Of a DNA stretch of 64,000 nucleotides, positions 17,316-25,426 are shown in pieces; positions within the stretch are counted from its first letter, which is position 1; every line of letters starts with the position of its first letter. Origin of the DNA: Marinilactibacillus sp042660675. GTDB lineage: Bacteria; Bacillota; Bacilli; Lactobacillales; Carnobacteriaceae_A. The translations under genes were made by a program, and so were the position numbers. Location of the stretch: the NCBI RefSeq assembly GCF_042660675.1, contig NZ_JBHSUL010000012.1, positions 62,001-126,000 on the forward strand, written 5' to 3'. The notes under the pieces are model-generated. The model had not been told where the DNA came from. It searched no databases and was given only the letters and a program-made list of their open reading frames with translations.

Positions 17316-17340
17316 ATTTTATACAGATTATGTATAAAAT
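17316..17340 (+). promoter_or_regulatory. Candidate LysR operator in front of the small unknown gene
   Basis: Perfect nine-base arms ATTTTATAC (17316-17324) and GTATAAAAT (17332-17340) are separated by seven bases. The core ATAC-N7-GTAT contains the T-N11-A pattern of LysR sites. It overlaps the likely -10 region of the 17374 gene and is about 140 bases from the divergent LysR start. Confidence 0.6.
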
Positions 17341-17373
17341 AAACGTAACCATAGTTGAAAGGAGGAGTTTACT

Positions 17374-17628
17374 ATGTCTACTGATAAAGCACCTTTCCCT
17401 TTGATTAATACTGTTCAATCCGGTCTTGGTACGATGGATTTTGAAGTCAAAAACGGCGAAGTTGAGTCTGTTCAAAAAATCGTTATTGAAGAAGAAAATG
17501 TTGTGTTCTATGTACTACCTAATGACATTTTCCTTTACTCACATCCTTTATCTACAGGAAGAGAATGGCATTCAAATGGCGCAATCTCTTTAAACGAAGA
17601 AGATAAATTGGTTATTGAGCTCGTTTAA
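17374..17628 (+). CDS. Small protein of unknown function, 84 residues
   Basis: I do not recognise this protein. It is 84 residues, acidic, without signal peptide, membrane segment or cysteine. Its alternating pattern (GTMDFEVKNGEVESVQKIVI, VVFYVLPNDIFLYSHPL) suggests a compact beta-rich fold. It is a convincing gene: AAAGGAGG stands 10 bases before the ATG, a palindromic operator lies just upstream and a strong terminator follows directly. It is transcribed alone, opposite a LysR regulator whose likely binding site lies in its promoter. A role as a small metabolite-binding or stress-induced cytoplasmic protein is possible but unproven. Confidence 0.8.
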   Translation: MSTDKAPFPLINTVQSGLGTMDFEVKNGEVESVQKIVIEEENVVFYVLPNDIFLYSHPLSTGREWHSNGAISLNEEDKLVIELV

Positions 17629-17651
17629 CAGTCTACCTATAGAATACTTTT

Positions 17652-17688
17652 AAAGCAGTCGAGATGTTTTTATCTCGACTGCTTTTTT
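17652..17688 (+). terminator. Terminator of the small unknown gene
   Basis: Perfect eleven-base arms GCAGTCGAGAT (17655-17665) and ATCTCGACTGC (17672-17682) followed by six T. It is one of the cleanest terminators in the window. Confidence 0.93.
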
Positions 17689-17741
17689 ATTATATATCTA
17701 ACCTGAGAACTCTCAGAATTAATTATTTTTTTCTGTTCCTA

Positions 17742-18377
17742 TTAAGGTTTTTTAGAGTCGAATATCCGACAATCCTTCCATTGTTCCCGCGACTTTATAT
17801 ATAAATATCCATTTACGATTAACGCTAAAGGAAAGAAATACCACATAAATCCTCTAGCAAGTGCGAAAGGTGTTTCGAATAAAAAGGAAAACCAGAACGA
17901 TACCCCTTCTTGTTGCCATAATCCGGGTGTGTAATATAATGATTTAGGATTTAGACTAGCTTCAATATTTGATGAATCAAATAGTACAATTGACGTGAAG
18001 AGTAATGTTATAAATGAATAAGAAAGATACTGCATTGTTCTTTTATATCTTAAGGCTTTAGACTGTTGATCCGAAAAAATATCCAATTCACCTTCAAGGT
18101 CATCTTTTGTCTCGTCCTTTTTAAAATATTGCTTTCCAGATGATTTTGTTCCTGACAAGTGAATCCAACCACTATCTTCAAATAAAGCAATGTAGTCTAA
18201 GAAATCTTCTCTGCGGTTAAACGTTCGATAATCTATTCTATAAATAGTTTCGAGAGTCCTTTCTTTCTTAAAGTTATAACCAAGTTTCTTTTTTTGAAAT
18301 GCATAACCTTTTGTACTCATTTCTCTTAGCCAATTCTCTTCTTTAGTAAGATCTATAAATATATTATATTTAATCAT
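17742..18377 (-). CDS. DUF2812-domain membrane protein
   Basis: The 211-residue protein has the DUF2812 pattern: a cytoplasmic N-terminal half with KEENWLREMSTKGYAFQKK and YRIDYRTFNRREDFLDYIALFEDSGWIH, then two membrane helices (about 130-150 and 170-195). DUF2812 proteins are frequently encoded next to PadR regulators, as here, where the ATG overlaps the PadR stop by one base (TAATG). Their biochemical function is not known; roles in envelope stress or drug response have been suggested only from context. The C-terminus is short and basic. Confidence 0.8.
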   Translation of the reverse strand: MIKYNIFIDLTKEENWLREMSTKGYAFQKKKLGYNFKKERTLETIYRIDYRTFNRREDFLDYIALFEDSGWIHLSGTKSSGKQYFKKDETKDDLEGELDIFSDQQSKALRYKRTMQYLSYSFITLLFTSIVLFDSSNIEASLNPKSLYYTPGLWQQEGVSFWFSFLFETPFALARGFMWYFFPLALIVNGYLYIKSREQWKDCRIFDSKKP

Positions 18378-18697
18378 TATTCTACCTCCTTAGCAATAGC
18401 CTCCGTTATTTTGACCATATGTATCATTCTATTAAAATCAGCCTCTAGAAGTTCTTTCCCTTTTTTAGTAATCACGTAGGTTTTTCTTCTTTTATCTTCG
18501 CTTACAGTTGGTGCAATTAATTTTGATTTGAGCAAATTATCTAACGCACCGTAAAGCGTACCGGCTGCCATTTTCACTTGACCTTCACTCAGTTCTTCTA
18601 TCTTTTGCATAATCAAATATCCATGGGCAGGTTTCCATAACGTTAGTAAAATATAATAGACCGTTTCTGTTAATGGTAAATTTGAGTTTCGTTTCAT
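18377..18697 (-). CDS. PadR-family transcriptional repressor
   Basis: This 106-residue protein is a small PadR (subfamily without the long C-terminal domain). It has the winged-helix pattern YYILLTLWKPAHGYLIMQKI, then KMAAGTLYGALDNLLKSKLI and RRKTYVITKKGKELL, and a short dimerisation helix. Small PadR proteins repress their own operon and respond to drugs or phenolic ligands. It lies first in an operon with the DUF2812 gene. Its promoter (TTGACT, 17 bases, TACACT) is packed with palindromic ACTATATA motifs, strongly suggesting autorepression. Confidence 0.9.
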   Translation of the reverse strand: MKRNSNLPLTETVYYILLTLWKPAHGYLIMQKIEELSEGQVKMAAGTLYGALDNLLKSKLIAPTVSEDKRRKTYVITKKGKELLEADFNRMIHMVKITEAIAKEVE

Positions 18698-18721
18698 ATC
18701 GCATCCCCTTTTATACAGTTA

Positions 18722-18764
18722 AACTATATAGTTACAGTGTATACAGTCATACTATATAAGTCAA
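18722..18764 (-). promoter_or_regulatory. padR promoter embedded in a palindromic operator
   Basis: On the minus strand TTGACT (18764-18759) and TACACT (18741-18736) are 17 bases apart. The 12-base palindrome AACTATATAGTT (18722-18733), the palindrome TGTATACA (18738-18745) and a second ACTATATAAG (18751-18760) cover the promoter. The layout is typical of a self-repressing PadR. Confidence 0.65.
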
Positions 18765-18812
18765 TATTTTTTTATAAATCGTTAATAATATAGAAAATAG
18801 CAATAAAATCTC

Positions 18813-18855
18813 AAAAAAAGTACTCATCTCAATAGAAAGAGATCAGTACTTTTTA
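18813..18855 (-). terminator. Terminator of the Gfo/Idh/MocA gene
   Basis: Arms AAAAAGTACT (18815-18824) and AGTACTTTTT (18845-18854) enclose an inner CATCTC...GAGATC stem, with U-tract on the minus strand. Confidence 0.8.
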
Positions 18856-18874
18856 GTATTAGTATACTTCTTTA

Positions 18875-19846
18875 TTAATCCTCCATTTCTTGTGGGTATA
18901 CCAGTCCCATTTGATTGCGACATTCGTCTAGCAATCCCATGACTTCAATGGTGCTTTTAGCAGAGATGTAACTTCCTTCTTTTTTTCCAGAACGAATTTC
19001 TTGGGCAACGTTTGAAAACTGTTTTCCATATAGCAAGTCTTCACTCGCCTGAAATTTTTTCTCTCCCTCATCTGTTTCCAAAACGGCTTCTTTTGCCATA
19101 TGAAATTGAGGAACTTCTATTGATCCTTTTGTTCCTTGTATATTGAAAAAATGTCCGCCGTTTTCTTTCATTGAAACCTTCATATTCACTTCGAAATTCG
19201 GATAACGGAATACGATATCTTCTTTATAATCTACCTCGTGCATTTCACCTTCACATTGAATCGATTCAGGTAATCCAAAAAGCTCGTAGCTATATCTGAT
19301 ATTGTATACGCCTAAATCCATTAATGCACCACCCAGCATCGAAGGTGTTGTTAGTCTTGGATTATCTGTGTATTTCAGTAATGCGACTTCAAATGCACTA
19401 TCAGCTGAGACAACTTCCCCTATTGCTCCAGAATGGATCCATTCTTTCACTTTTAGAGCAGTCTCGTTGTGCCAAGTCCACATCGCTTCTGATACGTAAA
19501 CATCTTGTTCTTCAGCGTGATTGAAGACATCTTTAGCTTCTTGTTCATTGATCGTAAAAGGCTTCTCGCACAGAACGGCTTTCCCATTTTTAATGGCTAA
19601 CTCTGTGTAGTGCCCATGCTGGTCTCCGTTCACATTGACGTAAACGCCTTCAACTTCTGGCGCATTAATCGCTTCTTCAGCTGTATCATATACTTTTCCG
19701 CCAAATTCTTCTACAAATGTATCTGCTTTCGATCTTGTTCTATTCCATACAGAAACAATCTGATTGTCTTCTGTTTGAACAAGTTCTTTTGCTGTACCTT
19801 GAGCGATTCCGCCACAACCAATATAAGCCCATCCAAATTTCTTCAT
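18875..19846 (-). CDS. Gfo/Idh/MocA-family NAD(P)-dependent oxidoreductase
   Basis: The 323-residue protein has the family's Rossmann start (WAYIGCGGIAQGTAKEL), the CEKPFTINEQEA motif holding the catalytic lysine near residue 96, and an alpha/beta C-terminal substrate domain with GGALMDLGVYNIRY. Members oxidise or reduce sugars, inositols or cyclic polyols, or dimerise biliverdin; the substrate here cannot be read from sequence. It is a single-gene unit with CGGAGG before the ATG and its own terminator. No sugar transporter is next to it. Confidence 0.88.
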   Translation of the reverse strand: MKKFGWAYIGCGGIAQGTAKELVQTEDNQIVSVWNRTRSKADTFVEEFGGKVYDTAEEAINAPEVEGVYVNVNGDQHGHYTELAIKNGKAVLCEKPFTINEQEAKDVFNHAEEQDVYVSEAMWTWHNETALKVKEWIHSGAIGEVVSADSAFEVALLKYTDNPRLTTPSMLGGALMDLGVYNIRYSYELFGLPESIQCEGEMHEVDYKEDIVFRYPNFEVNMKVSMKENGGHFFNIQGTKGSIEVPQFHMAKEAVLETDEGEKKFQASEDLLYGKQFSNVAQEIRSGKKEGSYISAKSTIEVMGLLDECRNQMGLVYPQEMED

Positions 19847-20083
19847 CTAAGTATCCTCCGTTTTATCATCGTTGGTCAATTTATGTGATTGTTCATCATA
19901 AACCTGCTCTTATGAGTTTTGATGCAACCGCATATATTAGTCCATAGGTTATTTTAATACATCTCTATCATAACATAACGCTAGCGTCAAAAGTAAACGT
20001 ATTCATTTCAGTTTTATTTGATGTCTACGTCGACTTTTCCTTGAAAAGTTTATTTGAGTAGATTCTTGTCTCTAAAAGTGAAA

Positions 20084-20122
20084 CAAAAAAAGCAGAAACA
20101 CTTTTGAATTAGCGTTTCTGCT
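20084..20122 (-). terminator. Terminator of tRNA-Arg
   Basis: Arms AGCAGAAAC (20091-20099) and GTTTCTGCT (20114-20122); on the minus strand the hairpin is followed by seven T. It lies 8 bases after the tRNA. Confidence 0.9.
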
Positions 20123-20130
20123 CTATATAA

Positions 20131-20202
20131 CCTCACCAGAGGGAATCGAACCCCCAGCTTGAGAACCGGAATCTCAGGTGTTATCCATTACACCATGGTG
20201 AG
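20131..20202 (-). tRNA. tRNA-Arg (anticodon CCG)
   Basis: On the minus strand the 72-base sequence folds as a cloverleaf. The acceptor arms are CTCACCA and TGGTGAG with discriminator G, the D-arm contains TAATGGATA, the anticodon stem-loop is TGAGA-TTCCGGT-TCTCA with anticodon CCG, and the T-arm GGGGGTTCGATTCCC follows. It reads CGG. The 3' CCA is not encoded. It is a solitary tRNA with its own terminator. Confidence 0.95.
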
Positions 20203-20291
20203 TGATGACTCAATTAACTAGTTTACTTTAAAATTACCTTTAAAACAAGGTGGAATCCCGAGAAATTCTTTTCAGGATCCCTCTTTTTCAA

Positions 20292-21227
20292 TTAGGCTGA
20301 ATACTCTTTTAGTTCTTCTGCCATTTTGTTTAATTTTCTAAGACGATGATTGACCCCAGATTTGGATACGCCACCGTTAGGTACTAGCTCTCCGAGCTCT
20401 TTCAGACTAACATCTGGATACTCTACTCTAAGCAAAGCAATTTCTTGAAGTTTATCTGGAATAGAATCCAGTCCAACCATTTTGTCGATCAGCTTGATAT
20501 TCTCAATCTGCTTTCCTGCTGCATCAATCGTCTTGTTCATATTTGCATTCTCACAGTTTACAAGACGATTAACAGAATTTCTCATGTCTCTGACAATTCG
20601 TACATCTTCAAATTTGAACATACTTCCTGTCGCGCCAATGAGAGAAAGGAAATTCGCGATTTTTTCTGACTCTTTCAAGTAAACGATATGGCCATTTCTT
20701 CTTTCATGTGTACGACCATTTAATTCAAATTCTTTCATCATATTACAAATATCTTCGTTATGTTCTTCATAGCTAGAGTGGATTTCTAGATGATATCGAC
20801 TGGTTCCTGGACTATTCACAGATCCTCCTGCTAAAAAGGCACCTCTCAAATAAGATTTCGCTTTTTGTCTATTTTTCATGATTTCTTCAGGAACATGACC
20901 ATGATAGAGCATCCCATCCATAATACCTAGTTCAGATAAAATTAATTTACTTCCACTTTTCAATCGAACAATATAGACATTATTCTTCTTTAACTTCATT
21001 TTTTTACGAACCAACAATTCGGATTCAACATCAAAGTTATCTTTGATCAATGAATAGATGCGTCTAGCAATCGCTGCATTCTCTGTCTGCACGTTCAATA
21101 AGAATTCTTGATTCACTATACTTAATGTTCCGTTCATTCGAATCAATGCGGCAAGTTCTGCCTTAGCATGCTCCGGATGAACTTCCAGCATTGTCAGTTC
21201 CTTTTTTACTTCTGCTGCAAATGACAC
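20292..21227 (-). CDS. whiA: WhiA-family DNA-binding protein
   Basis: The 311-residue product has the WhiA layout: an N-terminal LAGLIDADG-like domain (SFAAEVKKELTMLEV start, AELAALIRMNGTLS, AYLRGAFLAGGSVNSP-like segment) and a C-terminal helix-turn-helix (LKELGELV...VSKSGVNHRLRKLNKMAEEL). In Gram-positive bacteria without sporulation it influences cell division and chromosome segregation. The frame is open to a TTG at 21260, but homologues begin at the GTG at 21227 (MSFAAEVKKEL), which has GAGG upstream. It ends the conserved rapZ-yvcK-whiA operon. Confidence 0.95.
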   Translation of the reverse strand: MSFAAEVKKELTMLEVHPEHAKAELAALIRMNGTLSIVNQEFLLNVQTENAAIARRIYSLIKDNFDVESELLVRKKMKLKKNNVYIVRLKSGSKLILSELGIMDGMLYHGHVPEEIMKNRQKAKSYLRGAFLAGGSVNSPGTSRYHLEIHSSYEEHNEDICNMMKEFELNGRTHERRNGHIVYLKESEKIANFLSLIGATGSMFKFEDVRIVRDMRNSVNRLVNCENANMNKTIDAAGKQIENIKLIDKMVGLDSIPDKLQEIALLRVEYPDVSLKELGELVPNGGVSKSGVNHRLRKLNKMAEELKEYSA

Positions 21228-21266
21228 GTTCTCTCTTCCTCTCTTGCCAACTTCCATCAAATTTGT

Positions 21267-22280
21267 TTAAAAGTTCAGAAAAGCTCTTTGAGAATTAAAA
21301 GCTGTTCTAAAGATTTCTTCTGCGACTTTTTCACCATTATGATAAACGCCTTTGTTTCTATACTCCAAAAAATCATCCGAAATAATAATCGGAACTTCCT
21401 TTTGCATGCTCTTGAAATCATGCTCCACTTGAAGTAAATTTTCTGTGGATTGAATGTCTTCAACATATTCGTCGGGCACTTTGCCAATATTTGCTAAAGC
21501 AATATCTACAAATTTTTTCCCCAAATGTTTATGCAATACTTGAATGTGTTCTGCATCAGAAAGATTTTCCGTTTCTCCAAGTTGGGTCATAATATTACAA
21601 ATATAAACCACTTTGGCTTCTGTATTCATAACCGCTTCTCCAAGATCTGGAATCATCAAATTAGGTAGGATACTCGTAAACAAACTTCCAGGTCCTAAAA
21701 CGACCATATCCGCATCCATAATTGCAGAGACTACTTTACGGCTTGCCATAATTGGATGTGCTTCTCCTACACAAGAAAGCGCCACGTAATCAATCATTTT
21801 ACCTTCTTTAGCAATTTTTGATTCTCCTTTTTCAGTAGAACCATCCACATATCTTGCATTCAGAATTAATGGTTCTTCTGCCGCTGGATATACATGCCCT
21901 TTTACCTGCATCATTTTAGCAAGCAACTGAATGGCTTCATAAATATTGCCTTTCATGTCTGCTGTTGCAGAAATAATTAAATTTCCAATTGAATGACCTG
22001 CGAGTGTTTCATCATCTGTTTTAAAGCGGTATTGGAATATTTCTTTAAACGTTTCTGGGATTTCAGACAAAGCGATCAGGACGTTTCTTAAATCGCCTGG
22101 TGGAACAGCATTAATGCTCTCACGCAATGCTCCACTACTTCCTCCATCATCCGCTACAGTCACAACAGCTGTAACATCAGCCTCTTTTTCTTTTAAACTT
22201 TTTAAAACGACTGGCAGTCCTGTTCCCCCACCAATCACAACGATTTTTGGTCGTCTTTTTTTCTGTTTTGAATTCATCAT
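21267..22280 (-). CDS. yvcK: YvcK/MgfK gluconeogenesis factor
   Basis: The 337-residue protein has the nucleotide-binding start KIVVIGGGTGLPVVLKSL (about 12-29), VADDGGSSGALRES, and VLGPGSLFTSILPN of the CofD-like/YvcK family. YvcK binds UDP-sugars, is needed for growth on gluconeogenic carbon sources in Bacillus and affects cell shape and wall synthesis. It overlaps rapZ by 4 bases (ATGA) and precedes whiA by about 40 bases, so all three are translated from one message. The basic N-terminal tail NSKQKKRRP is usual. Confidence 0.95.
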   Translation of the reverse strand: MMNSKQKKRRPKIVVIGGGTGLPVVLKSLKEKEADVTAVVTVADDGGSSGALRESINAVPPGDLRNVLIALSEIPETFKEIFQYRFKTDDETLAGHSIGNLIISATADMKGNIYEAIQLLAKMMQVKGHVYPAAEEPLILNARYVDGSTEKGESKIAKEGKMIDYVALSCVGEAHPIMASRKVVSAIMDADMVVLGPGSLFTSILPNLMIPDLGEAVMNTEAKVVYICNIMTQLGETENLSDAEHIQVLHKHLGKKFVDIALANIGKVPDEYVEDIQSTENLLQVEHDFKSMQKEVPIIISDDFLEYRNKGVYHNGEKVAEEIFRTAFNSQRAFLNF

Positions 22281-23164
22281 GATCGAACGGTAGACTCCTT
22301 TGTCTTATCTTTATCCCGGTGAGTGATGTTGACCAGATACCCATCAGCCTGGATTTTATGTCCGAGCCTTTCAGCAAGTGCAACTGAACGGTGTTTCCCA
22401 CCTGTACAACCTATTGCGATCGTGACACTACTCTTTCCTTCTCTTTTATAACCAGGAAGCGCATAGTCTAGTAATTCAGCAAACTTCTTGTAGAAAGGTT
22501 CTGTTTCAGGTTGTTGCATCACATAGTCATAGACTTTTTTATCTAATCCTGTTTGTGGTCGTAGTTCTTCGATATAGTGCGGGTTCGGTAGAAAACGGAC
22601 GTCCATCACTACATCCGCATCAATTGGAAGTCCGTATTTAAAACCGAACGAAACCATTTCAACTCTAAACATTTCTTTTTCTTTTGTTTTAAAATTACTA
22701 ATTAATTCTTCTCTTAGTTGTCGCGGCGTTAAATCTGATGTATCAATGACAACTTGCGCCCGTGTTTTAATATCTTCAAGTAATTGACGTTCTTTTCTAA
22801 TTCCATCAATCGTTCGTCCACTTGTTGCTAAAGGATGTGATCGACGCGTTTCTTTGTATCGAGAAACCAGTTCTTTCTCTGTCGCTTCCAAGTATAGAAT
22901 TCGAGTCGTAATATGCGGACTATTTTCTACTTTGAAGATCATTTCTTTCATTTGATCAAAAAAGTCTCTCATTCTCAGATCCATAACTAGAGCGATTTTT
23001 GAAAATTGCCCAGACTCTCTGACAAGATCCCAGAATGTTGGAAGTAAATTCGGCGGCATATTATCTACACAGTAATAGCCCATATCTTCAAAACTTTGCA
23101 TTGCTACCGTCTTACCTGCGCCACTCATCCCCGTAATGACTACGAGTTCGATATTTTCTGCCAC
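22277..23164 (-). CDS. rapZ: RapZ-family nucleotide-binding protein (RNase adapter/kinase-like)
   Basis: The 295-residue protein carries Walker A GMSGAGKT (12-19), LVMDLRMRDF, and the RapZ C-terminal block VTIAIGCTGGKHRSVALAERL (about 255 onward). In Enterobacteria RapZ adapts RNase E to GlmZ and binds glucosamine-6-phosphate; in Gram-positives (YvcJ) it hydrolyses nucleotides and has been tied to competence and wall metabolism. The start is GTG, 9 bases after GGGAG. It is first in the rapZ-yvcK-whiA operon, with an extended -10 TGT-TATAAT upstream near 23230. Confidence 0.94.
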   Translation of the reverse strand: MAENIELVVITGMSGAGKTVAMQSFEDMGYYCVDNMPPNLLPTFWDLVRESGQFSKIALVMDLRMRDFFDQMKEMIFKVENSPHITTRILYLEATEKELVSRYKETRRSHPLATSGRTIDGIRKERQLLEDIKTRAQVVIDTSDLTPRQLREELISNFKTKEKEMFRVEMVSFGFKYGLPIDADVVMDVRFLPNPHYIEELRPQTGLDKKVYDYVMQQPETEPFYKKFAELLDYALPGYKREGKSSVTIAIGCTGGKHRSVALAERLGHKIQADGYLVNITHRDKDKTKESTVRS

Positions 23165-23283
23165 TTGCCAGCACTCCCTTTTGTTTGTTCCTTTTTATCA
23201 ACAAATTAAAATGACTCATTCCATTTATTATAACATTCCGGGTGTGTCATGTATACAGTCTAGCAAAATTATTCTAAAAAGGG

Positions 23284-23331
23284 TAAAAAAGAAGCCGATA
23301 GCATACTAAAATATATGCCATCTGCTTCTTT
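23284..23331 (-). terminator. Terminator of the formaldehyde detoxification operon
   Basis: Imperfect long stem AAAGAAGC.GAT.GCAT with ATGC.ATC.GCTTCTTT directly after the fghA stop, with an A/T-rich flank on both sides. Confidence 0.8.
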
Positions 23332-23344
23332 AGATACTGAATAG

Positions 23345-24178
23345 TTATCTATTCAATTCATTTATATGAAATTGGATATGCTTTTTGATAAATGTCGCAA
23401 TCGTAAAATAACTGTGATCATGCCCGGGCTCCGCTTGATACTGAACAGTTTTACCTTCCGCAGCTTTCAAAAAAATGTCTTCTTTTAACTGTTCTTCGTA
23501 AAACTGATCATTCGTCCCTTGAGTGACAAAAACAGGAGGTGCTTGCTCAACTTGTTTAATTAGATAAGTTGCATCCCATTCTTTCCAAGACGCTTTATCT
23601 GTCCCGAGATACGCTGAGAAGGCTTCTTTGCCCCAAGGCACCTCACTGGGTGTCAAAATCGGTGCAAAGGCCGATATCGCTTTAAACCGCTGTGGTTCTT
23701 TTAACCCTAGTACCAACGCACCATGACCGCCCATCGAGTGTCCCATGATACTTTCTTTTCCAGAAAAATCAGGAATTAACTGATGTACGATTTCTGGCAA
23801 TTCTTCTGTAAGATAAGAATACATCTGATAATGTTTTGCCCATGGTTCTTGTGTCGCATTAAGATAAAACCCAGCACCTTTACCTAAATCGTACCGATCT
23901 TCATCTGGAACGTCTTCCCCTCTTGGAGAAGTATCTGGAATAACGACTGCCACTTCTTGATCAGATGCAGCCTTTTGGAAGCCGCTTTTCTGGCTGAAGT
24001 TGTCATCTGTACAGGTTAGTCCAGATAACCACCAGATCAATGAGGTAGGCTGTTTTTCAGAAGCTTCAGGCAAATACAAGCTGAATACCATATCACAGTC
24101 TAGAACTGTAGAATAATGGCTGTATTTGCGTTGTTCACCTTTAAAGACTTTATGTGTTTCAAGCAGTTCGATAGTCAT
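23345..24178 (-). CDS. fghA: S-formylglutathione hydrolase
   Basis: The 277-residue protein is an esterase-D type alpha/beta hydrolase. The nucleophile serine is in GHSMGGHGAL (Ser148), the acid probably lies in GTNDQF near 224 and the histidine in GHDHSYF near 258. The WLSGLTCTDDNFSQKSGFQ block is diagnostic of S-formylglutathione hydrolases. It releases formate and glutathione, completing the route begun by the class III alcohol dehydrogenase encoded 4 bases upstream. Length equals the family norm. It is cytoplasmic. Confidence 0.94.
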   Translation of the reverse strand: MTIELLETHKVFKGEQRKYSHYSTVLDCDMVFSLYLPEASEKQPTSLIWWLSGLTCTDDNFSQKSGFQKAASDQEVAVVIPDTSPRGEDVPDEDRYDLGKGAGFYLNATQEPWAKHYQMYSYLTEELPEIVHQLIPDFSGKESIMGHSMGGHGALVLGLKEPQRFKAISAFAPILTPSEVPWGKEAFSAYLGTDKASWKEWDATYLIKQVEQAPPVFVTQGTNDQFYEEQLKEDIFLKAAEGKTVQYQAEPGHDHSYFTIATFIKKHIQFHINELNR

Positions 24179-24182
24179 TCAA

Positions 24183-25298
24183 TCACTCTCCATATGTCAG
24201 AATTGTACGGATAGATTCTCCTTTGTGCAGTAACTCAAAAGCTTCATTGATTTCACTGAATTTTAGGTGGTGGGTAATAAATGAATCCAGATCAATGTCT
24301 CCATTCATATAATCATCAACCATACCTGGTAATTCAGAACGTCCTTTAACACCACCAAAGGCAGAACCTTTCCAGACTCTTCCAGTTACAAGTTGGAATG
24401 GTCTAGTATGAATTTCTTGACCAGCACCGGCAACTCCAATAATGATGCTTTCACCCCAGCCTTTGTGGCAAGCTTCTAGTGCAGATTTCATCACTTCTAC
24501 ATTACCGATACATTCAAAGCTGTAATCCACACCACCGTCCGTCATTTCAACAATCACTTCTTGAATTGGTCTATCATAATCTGATGGATTGATGAAATCT
24601 GTTGCACCCATTTCTTGTGCCAGCGGCCATTTATCCGGATTCATATCGATTGCAATGATGCGCTTGGCATTGGCTTTTTTAAGTCCCTGAATAACGGCAA
24701 GACCGATAGCTCCCAAACCAAATACAGCTGTTACGGCATCTTCTTCTACTTGTGCAGTTTTTTCTACAGCACCAATGCCCGTTGTGACCCCACAACCGAA
24801 TAAACAAACCTTGTCTAATGGTGCTTGCTCGTCAACTTTCACTAAATTAATTTCATTAACGACTGTGTATTCACTAAAGGTACTCGTTCCCATATAATGA
24901 TAAACAGGTTCTCCATTATATGAAAAACGCGTTGTACCATCCGGCATCAAACCTTTTCCTTGAGTTTCACGTACGGCTCCACACAAATTTGTTTTACCTG
25001 AAAGACAGAATTTACATTCGCCACATTCAGGTGTGTAAAGTGGAATAACGTGGTCCCCTGGTTTTACAGAAGTGACATTTTCTCCTACAGAAACAACTTC
25101 TCCGGCACCCTCATGTCCAAGTACTGAAGGGAAAATCCCTTCTGGATCTTGTCCAGACAGTGTGAAAGCATCTGTATGGCAAACGGATGTGTAAAGAATT
25201 TTGACCATAACCTCATTTGCTTTTGGTTCTTCAACATCTAATTCTACAATTTTAAGTGGTTCTCCTGGACCGAACGCTACGGCTGCTTTGCTTTTCAT
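24183..25298 (-). CDS. frmA: S-(hydroxymethyl)glutathione dehydrogenase / class III alcohol dehydrogenase
   Basis: The 371-residue zinc-dependent dehydrogenase oxidises the glutathione adduct of formaldehyde with NAD+. Visible are the catalytic zinc region (SVCHTDAFTLSGQDPEGIFP and GHEGAG), the structural zinc cysteines (ECGECKFCLSGKTNLC), the Rossmann motif GLGAIGLAV and a class III-type C-terminus. The frame continues 31 codons further upstream, but homologues start at MKSKAAVAFGPGEPL (25298), with AGAGGG before it. It heads the operon with fghA and is divergent from the HxlR-type regulator. Names adhC and frmA are both used for this enzyme. Confidence 0.94.
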   Translation of the reverse strand: MKSKAAVAFGPGEPLKIVELDVEEPKANEVMVKILYTSVCHTDAFTLSGQDPEGIFPSVLGHEGAGEVVSVGENVTSVKPGDHVIPLYTPECGECKFCLSGKTNLCGAVRETQGKGLMPDGTTRFSYNGEPVYHYMGTSTFSEYTVVNEINLVKVDEQAPLDKVCLFGCGVTTGIGAVEKTAQVEEDAVTAVFGLGAIGLAVIQGLKKANAKRIIAIDMNPDKWPLAQEMGATDFINPSDYDRPIQEVIVEMTDGGVDYSFECIGNVEVMKSALEACHKGWGESIIIGVAGAGQEIHTRPFQLVTGRVWKGSAFGGVKGRSELPGMVDDYMNGDIDLDSFITHHLKFSEINEAFELLHKGESIRTILTYGE

Positions 25299-25377
25299 AG
25301 TGAATACCCTCTTTCTCTCTATTTCTTTTATATCGTTCTGTCTAATTGTATTGTATAATACAGTCAATGTGAATACT

Positions 25378-25403
25378 GACATTTTTGTCACTACAAAAAT
25401 GTC
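25378..25403. promoter_or_regulatory. 26-base inverted repeat between frmA and the HxlR-type regulator
   Basis: Perfect eleven-base arms GACATTTTTGT (25378-25388) and ACAAAAATGTC (25393-25403) around a four-base centre CACT, placed between the divergent genes and 23 bases before the regulator's ATG. It is the best candidate for the regulator's own binding site. A looser TGTAT-N6-ATACA repeat lies further upstream near 25347-25362. Confidence 0.6.
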
Positions 25404-25426
25404 TTGAGTAGAAAGGATGCAATCAC

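Noticed and set aside
20131..20202. tRNA-Arg as an integration site
   Set aside because: No integrase, no repeated 3' tRNA end and no atypical genes occur on either side.
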